Shown: positions 37,858 to 49,481 of the stretch, one piece after another
Layout of the letters: each line of letters starts with the position of its first letter
How positions within the stretch are numbered: the stretch's first letter is position 1
Origin: Inonotus obliquus
Taxonomy: Eukaryota > Basidiomycota > Agaricomycetes > Hymenochaetales > Hymenochaetaceae
Direction: 5' to 3'
DNA length: 64,000 bases
Assembly (NCBI GenBank): GCA_032164295.1
Contig: JAJHTX010000011.1
Location: 186,001 to 250,000, forward strand
The notes under the pieces: generated by a model
The model's input: the letters and a program-made list of their open reading frames with translations, nothing else
The model's database searches: none
Told to the model about the DNA's origin: nothing
Program-made: the position numbers and the translations under genes

Positions 37858-39396
37858 TTATCGGTGGGCTAGTTTCGAGCATGTAATCTCTGTCTGCGGT
37901 GATAGTCTGATATAGATCGCATTAATCTTGCCCACACTTTCCTTTAGACTCTTCACTTCTGCGTTAATTTGTCTCAGGGTCTCTTTGGCGCTATCGATGT
38001 TTTGAAGAAGCACTTTCAACTTTTTCATGCATGAGTCGACCCTTGCAGAATCCTCACTTGCTTTTTTTGCTTCTTCAATAGTATACCTTCTGGATTCATA
38101 GTCACGATGAAGTTCTACTATCTTGGAACCGGCCTCGCAAGCGATGAATAGATGTTCAAGGACTTCTATCCAGTCATCAGGTGACCCTTTCGACAAGATA
38201 CCGGAGGCATGAGAGAAGCACGTCTCCAGATCCTTGTCCGTGTCCTCCTCCTTAGGCGCTCCCTTGGTGAGTTGCTGTGCATATTTCCTAGCCTGATCGA
38301 GGTTCATTGCAAACGTGGAATCCCATTGTTTGCATTGTTTGGATCGAACCAATTTTTCAAGTTTGTCATAGATTTTCTTAAATCCGATTTGCTTCATGAC
38401 CTCTGCTTGTAGAACTGTAACAAAGGCTATAGCCATACGTGCCATACTGCGCTTGACAGGAAATTTGATGAACGGGGATTTCAGAAGATCCTCATAGTCC
38501 TTTTTGATTACTTCAAGTATATTCTTTACTCGTTCCTTAAATTCATCATTGCTTCCATTTGCTCCTTGATGCCCATCAGTGGAACATTCTGTAGGAGTTC
38601 CCGCGATCTGTTCTGGCACAGTTCCTTCGCGGGAGCCTCTAGAAGTATTAGGCTCAGTGAAATCCCTAATTTCAATGCCATTCCGACGCATTACTTTCTG
38701 TCTGAAGTTATATGAATCTGCAAACACAAGGTTCTCCGAGCCTACTACCTCATCTAGTCGTGTTTTCTCATTTTTGCCTAATCTGTCCTCCAGCATTCCC
38801 ATCCTGTTTAAGTATTTGGTAAGTTCCATACAGTCATTCGCGACTGTTCTAACATATTTAGTTGTGACTTTTTCTCTTTGCCCATTCTGTTTTTGGATGG
38901 ACATGATCAAACGTTTAAGGTTGACCCATGCAGGGTAGTAGCCATCATGACATTTCTTGATATCTAATTCTGCCCGGGAAGCTTCGAGTAGACCTAAGAG
39001 GACCCTTGCTCGTTCAGTAAAGTTCCCGTGTGCTAGCACGAAGGAAGCAGTATTGAGGCATTTGATGCAAGTGCTTCTTTTTTTAGCCTTTCCCCAGGTG
39101 GCTTCCAGCAGCATGTTGGCATGTTTGTATGCATCATCTGGCTTCATTCCCTGCCTCAATTCGCCCCATTCCATAAGCTGAGGCTTTATGAGGACAATGA
39201 AGGCAAATGCAGAACGAGAAAAAATGGATACGACTGCAGCACGCTAGAGGTTGGTCGGTTCTGGCAACGCGCTGAAAGATTCTTCTAGACCTCTCAGAGC
39301 ATCTTCAAACTTCCTCGAGTCTACTTCCTCGACGTTTGTGGACCTCTGGCCCGGTGCCTTCGCTGAGGAGGGTCTTCTTGGGTCCCGGTTCGACAT
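37858..39396 (-). CDS. Two-module helical protein (fused form)
   Basis: The main open frame is 39174-37858 (438 residues). Upstream in the same frame lies a 50-codon stretch starting at ATG 39396, ended by a single TAG at 39246-39244 and homologous to the N-terminus of the 56.9-57.6 kb paralogue. Either the TAG lies in an intron I cannot place, or translation begins at 39174. Residues 1-150 form module N, with Lys/Glu-rich helices (AYKHANMLLE, RARVLLGLLEASRAELD). A Ser/Gly linker follows. Residues 220-420 form module C, with MARMAIAFVTVLQAEVM, a WDSTFAMNLDQARKYAQQL helix and an EVLEHLFIACEAGSKI helix. No known domain; no signal peptide. Module C matches the separate gene at 58053-58700. Function unknown; probably a lineage-specific family. 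Confidence 0.65.
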
Positions 39397-39455
39397 TAGT
39401 AGTTTCGTTGATGTCGGGTCTGGGCTGAAGAGTAGACTCGCCACATAACGATGAG

Positions 39456-39464
39456 ATTTTATAT
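39456..39464 (-). promoter_or_regulatory. TATA box of the fused helical gene
   Basis: TATAAAAT on the minus strand, 60 bases upstream of ATG 39396. The surrounding 80 bases are conserved with 57650-57706 upstream of the paralogue, including the TATA box and an AGTCYACYCTTCAG block. This argues for the start at 39396 rather than the further ATG at 39468, which overlaps the TATA box. Confidence 0.55.
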
Positions 39465-39469
39465 CCATG

Positions 39470-40344
39470 CGAGTAGCTTCTTTGCGTTACCTGAAAGACG
39501 CAAAGCAATCTATACAAAGCAGTGGAGTAAATAACGACTCGAAAGGAGCTCTAATGTGCGAAGACCGAGAATGATTCTCGCAGGTAGAAACCATAACTGG
39601 CAGCGAAATTGACCGATTTCGTCCTGAGGTGTTTTCCATTGTGCAGTGAGCGGAGCGGAAACATGTTTGTCGTTGAAGTTGTTGAAAATGCAAACTTGCA
39701 CGTTTTGATATTGACATGCTATGGTGAACGTTAGGCGACGCAGATGCGACCATCTGAATCAAATCAAGCCCCAGATCCAGTTGCCTATCGCGTTTTGCAA
39801 ACGGCCTCAGTATCCTCCGCAGTTTGATACGACGGACGATTGGGGACTTGCTCTGCGGTCTCTGCTCCCTGGGTACTAGTCACACACGAGTAGGATGCTA
39901 TCCAGAAAGGTCTTCCCAAGTGCTTTAGTGAGATCGTTGAACACCAAGGTTAATACTGTATCTGCACGACAGTGACAATAGAGAGGAATAATACTCGCTC
40001 CTGTGAAGACGGTGCTGCAAATACACTCCTACTTTATGAGCGCCTCTCCGGAGTAGCGCCACTAAGACCATCTAGTTCATGCGACATCCGATACTACTCC
40101 CAACTTACTTCGGTGAAGCGTTCCGTACTAGATGTATGAATATGGTGATCTTTTCAATATAGAGAAGAGTGTAGATGGTAGATAATTCGCGGGAACTACG
40201 GAATGCAATCATATGGAAGATATCGATGGGACAGCGAAGGAGCAGTGTAGACAAAGCTGGACTCTGTGCATGATAGATGTGGCCATAGAAGCAGTGATAT
40301 CGTATAGGAGCTCCAACAGAGCAGGGTTTGGATCACAATATGCT
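39470..40344. other. Intergenic, no gene seen
   Basis: Upstream flank of the helical gene and downstream flank of the Lunapark gene. No open frame with recognisable features. Confidence 0.5.
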
Positions 40345-41797
40345 CTATTCGTCGTCCACCACAAGTCTTCGACGTCGTCGTGGACCTTCCACTTCCTCAA
40401 CTTCTGGCTCGCTTTCCTCTTCCACATCACCATCATTCTCGTCACCAGGAAGCGAGACAGTCTGCACTAGGGGTGATCGACGCGCACGCGGGTTCCGGTC
40501 CTCCTCTTCATCAGTAAGCGTAGTCACGTCTGGGGCAGGCAGAGAACGGCGCCTATCATTACTCATCTCTTCGACTCGGAGCAATGGACCTGAGTTAGCA
40601 ATCGGAGCTGACATGCGTGGACCAGCACGTCGTTGAGCTTGGAGAAACTGTGATTGCTGCTTTGGTGATGTGGGTGAGCGGGATGCCGAGCTGGACTTAA
40701 GTTCGCGCATTGACGGATTGAAGTAGCCACATTTCGGGCATACATATTCTAGAAAGGGACGAGTCATTTCGAACGAATAGGCTGATTGGATGGATGAAAA
40801 CTCACGAGTATCTTCCCACAGATCTTCTTTCACAAGTCCGTTATGCGCAAAACATTTCTGGCATATGAGCGCGTAACGACTCTTTGCGCCATCAGCGCCT
40901 TGTTCATCATCACCTAGAAGTGCATCTGCAATTCGATCAAACCATTGCTTCCGAGGAGGCGCCAAAGGTGCTTGCGGAACTGAGACAGCTATATGTCACG
41001 AATCAGTCCGCTTGCACACGTGTAAGATGAGATGCAACATAAATTACGTACCCTGGTGACCCAGGATAGGTATACTCGGGGGCTGTCCCCTATTCACTTG
41101 CGGATTACCATTCAGCGGTCCTGGTGGTACGCGCTGGGGCGTTGTAGACAGTTGCTGCGCCCTTTGCTGCGGTTGATTGAGAGGTCGCGAAGGCGAACCT
41201 GGCAAGGCGTTAGGAGAGTCGTATCGCTCAATCAGGTTCTTCGTCGAATAATAATTCGTCTTCTTCTTGACTTCTTCGACCTTGCTACGTTGCTGTGATA
41301 GTACTTCCTTCAATGTTTTCTCTATCGAGGGAGGAAAACGACGGAACAATGGTCAGGGAATGTAACGGACGAGACGCGAAGCGAGCCACGAACCTTCAGC
41401 GTTTTCAATTCTCTTGTACCAAGTTTGCGCGATGCGCCGCGAGAACTGGATTCTAGAAAGAGCGACACGTCACGCGCAGTTCTCCAAGCTCAATAGTATT
41501 GTACCTACATAATAGGTCCAACAACTATTGGAATAGCATTCAGGGGCCGCCAACCAATGTACCAAGCAATAACGTAGGCAGCCCATATTGCAATAGTGTA
41601 AAACGTGATCAGCAGCGTCGTTCGACGCTCACGTAGCCTGATATCATTCAAGCGAGACTGTCGTTTTTGAATGTCGAGTGCGAGTGACTCGAGAACTTGC
41701 TCGTAGTTCTCTGGTTCTTTCTGTAAACACGGTTCATCAACGAGTCCTTCCTTCAAAACATGACCGTTACCTTTCTGAGCCAGTCAAATAAGGCCAT
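40345..41797 (-). CDS. LNP1: Lunapark-family ER junction protein
   Basis: Six exons: 41797-41771, 41720-41509, 41452-41394, 41321-41052, 40988-40806, 40748-40345; about 384 residues. The fifth intron (40805-40749, 57 nt, GTGAGT...CTAG) is a multiple of three and could be missed. Lunapark stabilises three-way junctions of the tubular endoplasmic reticulum. Seen here: a short cytosolic start (MALFDWLRK), a coiled-coil before the membrane (SLALDIQKRQSRL), two hydrophobic segments at about residues 43-63 and 68-84, a second coiled-coil ending in the family signature KTNYYSTKNLIERYD, a Pro/Gln-rich linker, and the zinc ribbon with CQKC near residue 232 and CPKC about 22 residues later. The acidic, Arg-rich C-terminus is disordered. 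It is divergent from the TIM-barrel gene at 42114, 316 bases away. Confidence 0.92.
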
Positions 41798-42113
41798 TAA
41801 TGAAGAAGAGGAGTGCAGGGCATAAACGAGAGAAGGGACAAGTCAATGGTAATGGTAGGAAAGAAAGAGAGGAGATGGACTGTGCTGTATGGAAATGAAA
41901 GTGTGACGAAATACTGACTCGGGGCCGTCACGTAGATTAACGCGTGACTCAGGTGCACGTGCTTTGTGACTGCACTCATTTGAATTGATGCGTGTCATTT
42001 GTCAAACGCGAACTACAACCAACAACAACAATGATGCACCAGCTGACGTCGACGGACGAGGACAAACATCGTCCTGCTAAACTTTCGTCTCTTTCTCTCT
42101 TACCACCACCACC

Positions 42114-43560
42114 ATGGACATTAGCATTGAATCTCTCAGAGAAATTCAAACGGCCTATGCCACAGCATCTGCCGGAATGCATCCCTCTCATACTCTCCCT
42201 GCAAAACTCAAGGCTATTGCGGAAGCTGGCTTCAAATGGACTGAAATAGCATTCCCAGATCTCGAGAAATATGTGTCCTCAAAGTTTAAAGAGTACAGAA
42301 AGCTGGATAGCTCAGGTGTCGGCGATGTGGACAATCTTTTGGACTCAGCCAGGGACATCCACGAACTCTGTCAGCAACTAGGCTTACGTGTCCTCACTGT
42401 CATGCCGTATGTTGGATGGTTTAGTGAATGATCTGCTCTGTGGTTGAAATGGCCTCCGGACGTACAGCTTCTCACAGTTTGAGGGATACGAGGACCACTC
42501 GAAAGTTGAGCAGGGTCTGAACCGGGCTAGGATATGGTTCAAGGTGCTCAAGGTGTGGTTGTGCCCACAATGCCTCATTGTTGTAACAGTTCAAACTCTG
42601 ATCGGGGTGATAGGCCCTTGACTGTCAAATGCTACAGGTCGGGTCGTCTAACGATCCGTCCATCAGTCCAGACTTCAACCTTATGGCGAAGAATCTTCGA
42701 GCCCTGGCAGATGAGGCAGCAGTTCAGGATCCACCAATACGTATGTCAGTATTTATTCCTGTATTCTCATAATCATATCGCATGCTAATGATTTTTAAGT
42801 GCATATGAGATGTGGTGTTGGGGAACATATGTGTTCGTGATTTTTCAGCCTCGTTTTTTATTTTACTGATCTCCTCATAGAAACACTTGGGAACACACTT
42901 ATGACATTTGTCGTCGCGTCAGTCGACCCAATTTTGGCTTGTGCCTCGATACCTTCCAGATATCGGGTTTGTTGCATTCCCTTTCCATGTGCATCACATA
43001 TTTATTTAGATGCCGCCAGCGATCCACTACGCCTCAGAAATCTGTCTGCCAGGTGCTGTCGTAGCAAATAACGTCCCTCGACCTTCCTCCACACTATCGG
43101 ATTCCCTTTCGGAGTTGGCGCGTACCCTTGCTCCGTGTATCGAGCATATTCTTTACTTGCAGATCAGTGACGGCGCTCGTATTGAACAACACGTACTGAC
43201 AGAAGAGGCAAATGAACAGGGAATCCATCCCTTGTATGCTTATTCAAACTCATATCGCCCACTTCCGTTCCAAAGATGTTCCCGAACTGGGTTCTTACCT
43301 GTGTTGGATGTCATCCGCGCTGTTCTCGCAACAGGTTGGCGGGGCCCGTGGTCATATGAGGTGTGTCATATTCTGCCCTTTTTCACTTCATCAGGGTCGT
43401 TTTTGTCGGCGGACACTGATATTAACTGGTAAAGGTGTTCTATGCCGATGAACAGGGAGCTGATGACCCTGAGATTCCAACTCGGTGGACTCGCGAGGCT
43501 ATGTCATGCCATTCAAGAATCCTTGCCGAACTCGATGTTAGTCATAAGCCGAGTACTTGA
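42114..43560 (+). CDS. Xylose-isomerase-like TIM-barrel protein (3-dehydroshikimate dehydratase-like)
   Basis: Exons: 42114-42406, 42468-42606, 42638-42744, 42800-42832, 42881-42966, 43010-43360, 43435-43560. The order of motifs fits the AP-endonuclease-2/sugar phosphate isomerase-epimerase fold: KLKAIAEAGFKWTEIAFPDL at the N-terminus, QVG-like GVGSSNDPS, RIAYEMWCWGTYVNTWEH, NFGLCLDTFQI, then IEHILYLQISDG and the closing helix WTREAMSCHSRILAEL. The metal-binding Glu of YEMW and Asp of CLDTFQ are present. Many fungal members act in the quinate/shikimate branch, but the substrate cannot be read here. Two oddities: an extra ~12 residues before GVGSSNDP, and at 43010 the phases of the flanking exons do not agree, so the reading frame appears broken unless an unusual splice is used. 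Confidence 0.7.
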
Positions 43561-44116
43561 GAGGCGGATTGGTACAGGTGAGTCGTTGGGGCGCTGATCG
43601 ATCATCTGAGCGCTCATTCAAAGATACCTGGCTATTTATAGCCGGGTCGATTAATGTCATCAAAATCATCGTAGTATGAAGCAGTACGATAGATCAATTC
43701 CAGGTTGTCTCCATCAATATCAATACGAGTCTGCCGTTGAGCGCGTAACACTACATGGACTCTTCGTAATCTTCCGTTGTCAGGTGTTTTCACTGTGTCA
43801 CTTCTCGAATGCTATTTATGTGAGCTTTGAAAATCCCCAAGCCTATCTCGAGTTGGGGAGAGGAACAGTGGCAGCGGTTGCTTATTGAAAGACCTGGAGA
43901 GTGGAGACGTATGTTCCCCCTTCAATAAGCTTCCGAGCAGGGCGGGTTTATCATTCCGTTGACCAGAGCGCTCTTCTTTAACATTCTCCTGGCTTTGTGG
44001 GGAACCGTGTGCATCATATAAAGCTACGAGGTAAGGTTGCTTTTCTCTCTGTGATTGCTATAACACTCTCGTACTTTGGTCCTATTCTTTGCCCAGCATC
44101 CCGTTCCTAACGCACT

Positions 44117-45628
44117 ATGGGTTTGACGACCGACGCAGAACGATATGCATCCGAGTTCATTGACACGCGAGTTCTGGCAGAGAAAATTGTCTTGCCTTTC
44201 TCAAAGCTCACCTTGCCGTCGCGATTCGTAAAGTCACCTATGACCGAAGACATCGCTACCTGGGATCAGACGAATCCTGAGAGAAGCGGTGTTCCCTCCA
44301 AGCAGCTCATTCGTGTCTATGACGAGTGGGGAAATGGCGGATATGGGATGCTTATCAGTGCATAAATGCCTTTAATAGCCCTGTAAAGTCTTTACTAACT
44401 TTGTCTATTGCGTTAGCCGGAAACGTTATCGTCTCCCCGAGCGGCTTGCAAGCACCTGGAAATGGGATCATCTACGAAGAGTTTGAATCCTCAGAACGTA
44501 TCGATGCCTTTACTCAGATGGCCAAAGCAGCAAAGCGCCACGGCTCACTGGTCATGATGCAAATAAATCACGCAGGGAGGCAGGTTCCTAACTATATCAA
44601 CCCTCATCCAGTTTCTGCGAGCAACATTGGACTCGGAAAGAAGCACGGCCGATCTTTTGGGGAGCCTACGCCTCTGACGAAGGAGGGAATTGATGAAATA
44701 GTCGATCAGGTCCGCTATATTCAAATGCTTGCAATTGTACTATTCGTTAATACCTGGCCCTTCTACAGTTTAGCTACGCCGCGGAGTTTGCATACAAAAC
44801 GGGCTTCGACGGTGTTCAGCTTCACTGTGCACACGGATACCTACTTGCTCAGTTCCTCTCCAGCACGACGAATCTGCGAACAGACGAGTATGGAGGGTCC
44901 TTGGAAAACCGCGCTAGAATAATACGCCGTATCATCGAGGATATCAAGCGCCGCGTGCCTTCTACTTTCTCTGTTAGTATCAAGATCAATTCAGTAGAGT
45001 TCCAACGAGGGGGATTCCAGCCCGAGGAGTGCAAGGCTGTGTGCGCGCAATTGGAGAAGCTGGGTCTCGATTTTATCGAACTCTCAGGAGGCACGTACGA
45101 AGAGCTAGCGTTTCACCACAAGCGCGAGTCGACTAAGGAACGTGAGGGTACGATTATATCTCCCTTTGAGATTCTGAGAATGTACTGAAGAAATGTAATC
45201 CAGCTTTCTTCTCGGAGTTCGCCGATGTTATCCGACCAGCGGTGCAAAGGAGCAAGATCGTCGTGACGGGTGGCTTCCGCACGTGTAAAGGCATGTTGCA
45301 CGCGATCAACGCGGGGTCCACCGACCTCATCGGAATCGGGCGACCTGCTTGCCAAGAGCCGGACTTCGCGCGATTACTTCTCTCAGGGAAGATAGCTAGC
45401 GCCCGAAGGACTCTCCTTCCAGAAAACGACGACGTGCTTCAGACGCTGGCTGCAGGCACCCAGATAGCTCAGATAGGTCTTGGAGAAGAACCTTTCGATG
45501 CGACTGACCCAAGAGATGTCGAAAGGTTTATGGTGGCGTTAGGGGCGTACATGCAGACGTTCCAGGAGAAGGCAAAACAGGGTATAATTCTTGCAGGATA
45601 TCCACAGATGACTCATAATTCCGGTTAG
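44117..45628 (+). CDS. Old Yellow Enzyme family NADH:flavin oxidoreductase
   Basis: Exons 44117-44357, 44417-44709, 44769-45147 and 45204-45628 give 445 residues, all phases matching. The family uses FMN and NAD(P)H to reduce electron-poor alkenes. Visible landmarks: [17 protein letters not shown] near residue 35, MLITGNVIVSP, the QINHAGRQ strand, the [13 protein letters not shown] segment with the active-site His pair, [17 protein letters not shown], the SIKINSVEF strand, ELSGGTYE, and the FMN phosphate segment VVTGGFRT plus [17 protein letters not shown]. Length is normal for the NamA-like group. No signal peptide or membrane segment; probably cytosolic. The gene is followed by a macrodomain gene and an MFS transporter. 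Confidence 0.9.
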
Positions 45629-46024
45629 CTCGATCAATGTGCACTGTAGGAAGTACATAACAAAGGCTATGGAGCAAAGCGTCTAGGAATATGTGTATCA
45701 GATGTGTCAGGTTTCATCAAGTTGATGTCAGCGGCTACAGTATATCACTTTGGTGGTGAGATTTAGGCGACCACGAATGTATTCGTTAGTGGCGTTCCGA
45801 ATTGGACTACTATAGACGCCCCGGCGGCTATTCGACGTCAACGGCCTTCCTGACCTTCCGGGCTTGGTAATGCTGATGTGCCGTAGCTCATGGTGGACAA
45901 GTACAGCTATTCCTTATAATGGATCATGCTTCACAACTGTCGTTTTTCATCTCTTGACCACTCTGCATCTGCCTGATTCCCTGGATCTTTCAACAAGCAT
46001 ACTGATTCTCGTCTCGAAGATTCA
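45629..46024. other. Intergenic, no gene seen
   Basis: 3' flank of the oxidoreductase gene and promoter of the macrodomain gene. No additional gene supported. Confidence 0.5.
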
Positions 46025-47173
46025 ATGGCAGGTTCAATACGCAGCCAAATCCGCAGTCCAGCGTCGACTGTAGTCACAAGACAGTCAAAGCTACCCACTC
46101 TTCGCAAACTATATGCGAAGAGGACTATCAAGTCCTATCTAGACAGGATTTCCATCGCGAGGTGCGCCTTGGCTCTCGTATCTGAGTTCGATAGTTAAAC
46201 TAACCGTTCGTGTGACAGTACATACGACATTACTCGACTGAAAGTAGATGTCATTGTTAACTCAGCAAGGTCTGATTTACTAGGTCAGTGATAGAATGAT
46301 AGCATGTCCTCATAAGTTCACCTTTCTTTGTTAGGTGGTGATGAAGGGACTGGTACGTCTGAACCCCCTCTCTCCTCTTCCTTGTACTCGACCTCAACCT
46401 CAATGACCGCTCCGAATACAGTGGATCGCGAAATACACCGGGCTGCAGGACCGAAGCTACTGGAGGAATGTGAGGAGGCATTTCTCATACAGCAGTACTG
46501 TTCACTACGAATTGAATCAAGGCTAACAATCTCCAAAGGCAAGAAAATGGGCGGATGCGCCGTAGGCGATGCAAAGATATCGTATAGCTACAAGGTATCG
46601 ACGTAAGCGGCAGCTATTATTCATCTCAATAATGCCACTAATTATAAGTTTACCGATGATTTGTCAGGGAGTACATCATTCACGCAGTCGGACCTGTCTA
46701 TAATACAGCTGGCCATGAAAAGAATTTGGCATCATGCTATCGCGCGTCCCTCAAATTAGCTTCTGTGTATAAACTTAAAACTATCGTGAGCACCAATGGT
46801 AATCTTGCCACCATTTCCCTGCTAATTTCAGGCCTTTCATAGGCATTCCCTTTGATCTCCGTTGGTGGAAAAAATGGATATCCCTTGGAAGAAGCGATCC
46901 GAATCGCATTGGACACCGTACGCCGTTTTCTAACAACCGAGCAAGGTGACAAAGTACGTTAGACCTTTCTTCTTAAATACTGGCAAAGCACTAAGGATAG
47001 TAAAATGTTGACGAAGATTGAGCTTGTTGCCTTTGTCCCGAGAAACGAGACCGAGTTAATAGCACTCAGGTCAGTAATACAAAATCGCAAAGATGACCGT
47101 TGTCTCATTATTTGAATACGATACTTTCTTAATTAGACGAATCATCCCCGAATATTTCCCGGGTGGGATTTAG
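46025..47173 (+). CDS. Macrodomain protein (MacroD-like)
   Basis: Nine-exon model: 46025-46161, 46219-46283, 46335-46352, 46422-46469, 46539-46602, 46668-46785, 46843-46953, 47017-47069, 47137-47173; about 216 residues. Two introns (46353-46421 and 46470-46538) are both 69 nt and in-frame, so they would be missed by frame alone; removing them restores the family sequence. Macrodomains bind ADP-ribose and MacroD types remove it from proteins. Seen: TYDITRLKVDVIVNSA, the diphosphate loop LLGGDEGTVDREIHRAAGP, LLEECKKMGGCAVGDAKIS, YIIHAVGPVYN, and the second loop AFPLISVGGKNGYPLEEAI. The usual NAAN motif reads NSAR here, so its second Asn, implicated in catalysis in MacroD proteins, is Arg. It may bind rather than hydrolyse. 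Its end lies only 38 bases from the convergent MFS gene. Confidence 0.85.
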
Positions 47174-47211
47174 ATAAAGCTATCGGACTTTTGTTCAGGA
47201 ATAGTTATACA

Positions 47212-49481
47212 CTAGAATTTCATGCTCTGCTGTTTCTTTCGTACTTCCAATTTTCCAATCTTTGCTATCTCCTCCATAATTTCGAGGACCGCAGTATTAA
47301 TCTGAGCGTTGCTGATCCGGGGGTACAACGGCCCACAGCCCAAGCATGATACCAAGGACAGTAACAACCCTGAAAATAAGAGGAAAAACACAATCATTGA
47401 TTATATGCAATCAGGTTGAGATAGCCAACGATGCAGAGACTTACAGAGGCTGAAGACTCATAACACCAAACTTAGAAGCTATAGCTCCGGTTGCAAAAGG
47501 AACTACAGCAGTCCCTGCTTGTCCAAAACCTGCTATCCATCCAACAGCTCCTGACATAAGCCAATGTGGTACGAGACGCCCGGTTCGGGTCATTACGATT
47601 GGATAGATCGGTCCTAGGAATACACCGATAAACGCTACCGCAACTGCGTTTGCAATGAGTGATGGGATGAACCAAATTGTGATTTCAAGCCTGTGATAAA
47701 TGAAGACCAGCGTTAAATTTAACTGAAGGATGAAAAAGAAGAATGTTTGAAGCGATACCCGATTGAGAAGAGGAGATAGAGCCATATGACACGTCGTTCA
47801 CCAATCTTGAAAAAATAAGGCCAAGAGATCAGACCTTTACAATAGGTTTCAGAAGGGGGTCGTGACTTACTAATCTGTTGAACCACAGTAGGCAGATACG
47901 TCCCAGGGTTATCCCTCCGAAGAACCCGGATGTAAGGTATCCAGATGAAGGTCCACCGCCTCTTTCATTTATCACGAATGTCACGATCCAGCCTGAGACC
48001 GGTGCAAATTCGTCATTGGGATACTTCAATTCCGATATAACATTTTGCTCTTACCTCCTATAGTGACTTCGACACCGACATATGCGAATATAAAGAACGC
48101 GAAGAAATGCACGACTTTCAGCTTGAGGATTTGCGAATAGTGGTTATCCTGTGAAGCGGACGGTTGTCGAATGGTTTGTCCGGCTTTTGCCAATATGGCT
48201 GTAGGTGATTTGTCGTCAATGAATAACTACGAAAATAATAGAGCACAAAACAAGATCGCTTACAGTTCAGATGCTGGAACCTAAGAACAAGCGATAGACA
48301 CGCAACATTTATCAAGGAAACTCCCAACGAAACCAAATAATGAAACGACCATCTTCGAGCCATGACAGAGAATTGAGTAGCAACAAACGGTGCGCATAAA
48401 GCTCCAACCCCATATGAAGCATGAAGTATTCCCATCTTCATGGCCGCGTTTTTGCTGAGACTGACGGCGAAATCCATGATTTGGGCGAGCTATTTTTTTT
48501 TCATTCTTAAGCCAACTAGAAGATATAGGATAAATCATGACAGGGTTTACCTGGAGAGAAACACCAAACCCAGAAGAGATGTACGTAAGGACGAAAATCG
48601 GGAACGGAGGTGCGAACGATTGGACGAGGTATGCGAGTATTTGTGCTAAAGCACCGATGACTAATGTCTGAAGGTAAATTTGGATGTCAGTCCTATGCAG
48701 CACACAAGTTAAGGACTCACCTTCCCAAAGCCGACTTTCTGAGCCAACGTTATATTTGCGACGGCTCCAGATACAAAGCCCTTGAGGACACGATAACAGT
48801 GTTATTATCGGTGACTGAGCACATAAAGAAACTTCAAGTTTTCGACGTACGATACCATTGACGACGAATACCAGGGAAACGACAGCGAATCCAACCTATT
48901 TTGACCAAACAGTCAGCTTCGTTATCCCCACCACAAGGAACTTAAGAAACTTACATGATAATATCTCTGCATTGCAGGTAACAACGGTCCTACAGCATAA
49001 GAAACGTAAGAACTCGTCCACAAGCACATCCCGCATAAAAAAGAAACAGAACAGAACCACGACTACGTGGATGATGTGTAGTCAGGGTCGAGAATCCAGA
49101 TCATACTTCTCTTACACGATGCACTTTTCGCGTAAGAAGGTCGCGACCTGAATCCTCAATTCTGACTGCACCCTTACTGAAAACCCAGGACTTACCAGAT
49201 GTCCCATCATGCCATCCCTGTACAAACATCGACCACATCAACGTAGCAAGTACACCATGCTCTACCCTCCTCTGCATCTTCTTTCTCCTCGTAGCAAGCG
49301 AGTCCGACTCCGGTCCATTATCCGATCCTAAACTATTAATCGACTCTTCAACCGGAACAAGAGTAGTAGAAAGTACAGGTTGAGACGAAACTGCTGATTC
49401 TGGACCGGGACGGTAAGACAAGGTGGGTAGCTCAATGCCCGTGCCCTCAAGGTCCATTTCGGTTAGTGTTTGTAGTGTCAT
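47212..49481 (-). CDS. MFS transporter
   Basis: A multi-exon minus-strand gene (about nine exons; edges not all resolved). The N-terminal ~75 residues are cytosolic and acidic. They are followed by a first membrane segment with the fungal MFS signature MFVQGWHDGTSG and PLLPAMQRYYH. Later segments include GALAQILAYLVQSFAPPFPI, ISSGFGVSLQ, MGILHASYGVGALCAPF, SGFFGGITLGRICLLWF, VAVAFIGVFLGPIYPIVM and GAVGWIAGFGQAGTAVVPF. About 12 membrane segments are expected and most can be seen. The C-terminal tail is Lys/Glu-rich (KIGKLEVRKKQQ). The group resembles fungal Bsc6-like transporters with unknown substrates. The start ATG at 49481 is preceded by no in-frame alternative of note. Tail-to-tail with the macrodomain gene. 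Confidence 0.85.
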
